From contig DASSGB010000040.1 in assembly GCA_035693825.1 (NCBI GenBank), forward strand, positions 1 through 24,722: 24,722 nucleotides of DNA, in the 5' to 3' direction. Positions within the stretch are counted from its first letter, which is position 1. The number at the start of each line of letters is the position of its first letter. A program made the translations under genes and the position numbers. The notes beneath the pieces are model-generated. The model did not search any database. It saw only the letters and a program-made list of their open reading frames with translations, and was not told where the DNA came from. Shown in pieces: positions 24,144 to 24,722 of this stretch. This DNA comes from MGOM01 sp035693825. Lineage in GTDB: Bacteria; Chloroflexota; Anaerolineae; Anaerolineales; E44-bin32.

Positions 24144-24629
24144 TCATGCCATCTTCTCCAATTCGCCTTCGATGCGCGCCAGAACGTCCGGCGCGATGGC
24201 CGGAGCATCGGCTTCGGCCGATGCGGGCGGAGGCCTGGGCGCGGCTTTCCATCGTCGGATGACGGCGACCACGGCCGCGAAGCCGCCCGCCGCGGCCATG
24301 AGGGGAAGGACCCACACCAGTGAGGTGAATCCCCGGCGCTGCGGCTCGGCCAGGACGCGTTCACCGTACTGCGTGACGAAATACTGGAGAATCTGCGGCT
24401 CGGTCCAGCCGGCGGCGAGCTGATCACGTATCTGGGCCCTCCAGTCCTGGCAGGCCTTCGTTTCGCAAACGTCGAGCGGGGTGTTGGGGCAGACGGGACA
24501 GTAGAGCTTCTTGGCGATGGCATTCACCTCATCGTCGGTTGGGGTCTCCCCCTGCGCTTGAGCCCCGACGACGGCCACCAGAGCCAAACCGAGGACGAGG
24601 CCGGCCCATATCCACGGCGAGGTCTTCAT
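24144..24629 (-). CDS. ccmH: Cytochrome c maturation protein CcmH
   Basis: This 161-aa thiol-disulfide protein acts in cytochrome c assembly, reducing or presenting the apocytochrome CxxCH motif for heme attachment. The signal peptide covers about 1-26, and the redox motif is LYCPVC with Cys44 and Cys47. A helical region with LAAGWTEPQILQYFVTQYGERVL follows, then a transmembrane helix at about 103-124. Two further cysteines (Cys55, Cys60, in LDVCETKAC) follow the usual pair. The cytoplasmic tail is Ala/Pro-rich. A GGAGGTG ribosome site precedes ATG 24629. The start overlaps the stop of an upstream frame (ATGA), implying an operon that continues beyond the window. Confidence 0.9.
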   Translation of the reverse strand: MKTSPWIWAGLVLGLALVAVVGAQAQGETPTDDEVNAIAKKLYCPVCPNTPLDVCETKACQDWRAQIRDQLAAGWTEPQILQYFVTQYGERVLAEPQRRGFTSLVWVLPLMAAAGGFAAVVAVIRRWKAAPRPPPASAEADAPAIAPDVLARIEGELEKMA

Positions 24630-24722
24630 GAGGCACCTCCGATCGAAGACGCCCGGACCAGAGATCGGGAACGCAGGTGATACGTGACCTCGCCTGCGGA
24701 CGAAGCCGCCGGGACGATCGAA
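24626..24722 (-). CDS. 3' end of an upstream gene (partial)
   Basis: A minus-strand frame enters from the right edge and stops at TGA 24628-24626, overlapping the ccmH start by 4 nt. The last 31 residues include SAGEVTYHLRSRSLV. That is too short to name, but the ATGA overlap suggests a real gene of the cytochrome c maturation operon. Confidence 0.35.
   Translation of the reverse strand, partial: SIVPAASSAGEVTYHLRSRSLVRASSIGGAS

Overview
The window is a high-GC stretch of bacterial chromosome, most likely from a Chloroflexota lineage (Anaerolineae-like, uncultured). This is inference from gene content: an FHA plus von Willebrand A pair, an SPW-repeat/VKOR fusion, a geranylgeranyl-reductase-family flavoprotein, a CcmH with a zinc-ribbon partner, many lipoproteins but no outer-membrane genes, and GC-rich hairpins between convergent genes. 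No rRNA, tRNA, CRISPR array, transposase or phage gene is visible.

Left part (1-7480). The end of an FHA-domain gene and a membrane-anchored VWA protein run rightwards. Leftward genes follow: a SAM methyltransferase, an Hsp20 chaperone, and an apparent four-gene operon reading from 7480 down to 3031 (extended SDR epimerase, SPW-VKOR-SPW membrane protein, FbaB-type class I aldolase, HAD hydrolase).

Centre (7522-15339). This is a rightward metal and redox cluster, preceded by a leftward HMA-domain remnant that has no normal start codon. It holds a small membrane protein with a CCxHH motif, a lipoprotein, a CcdA-like thiol transporter whose helix order is circularly permuted (TM2-TM6 followed by TM1), Lgt, an HMA metallochaperone, a geranylgeranyl-reductase-like flavoprotein, a 74-aa membrane protein, a rhodanese lipoprotein, and a CPH-type copper ATPase (CopB type) with a His/Met-rich 15-residue repeat.

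Right part (15427-24722). An M48 metalloprotease and a small membrane protein run leftwards. A 626-base gap contains a strongly self-complementary segment immediately upstream of a CPC-type copper ATPase (CopA, two HMA domains). After it come a 73-aa membrane protein, two MacB/FtsX-type permeases, and an ABC ATPase carrying a C-terminal YHS domain. The window closes with leftward cytochrome c maturation genes: a zinc-ribbon protein, CcmH, and the end of another gene.

How the genes may work together: two copper ATPases of different subclass, copper-binding HMA and YHS domains, thiol-redox proteins (CcdA, rhodanese, VKOR) and cytochrome c maturation genes suggest a locus for extracytoplasmic copper handling and disulfide/thiol control. 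The most novel candidates are the CopA-linked ABC transporter with an ATPase-YHS fusion, the permuted CcdA, and the structured leader upstream of copA.
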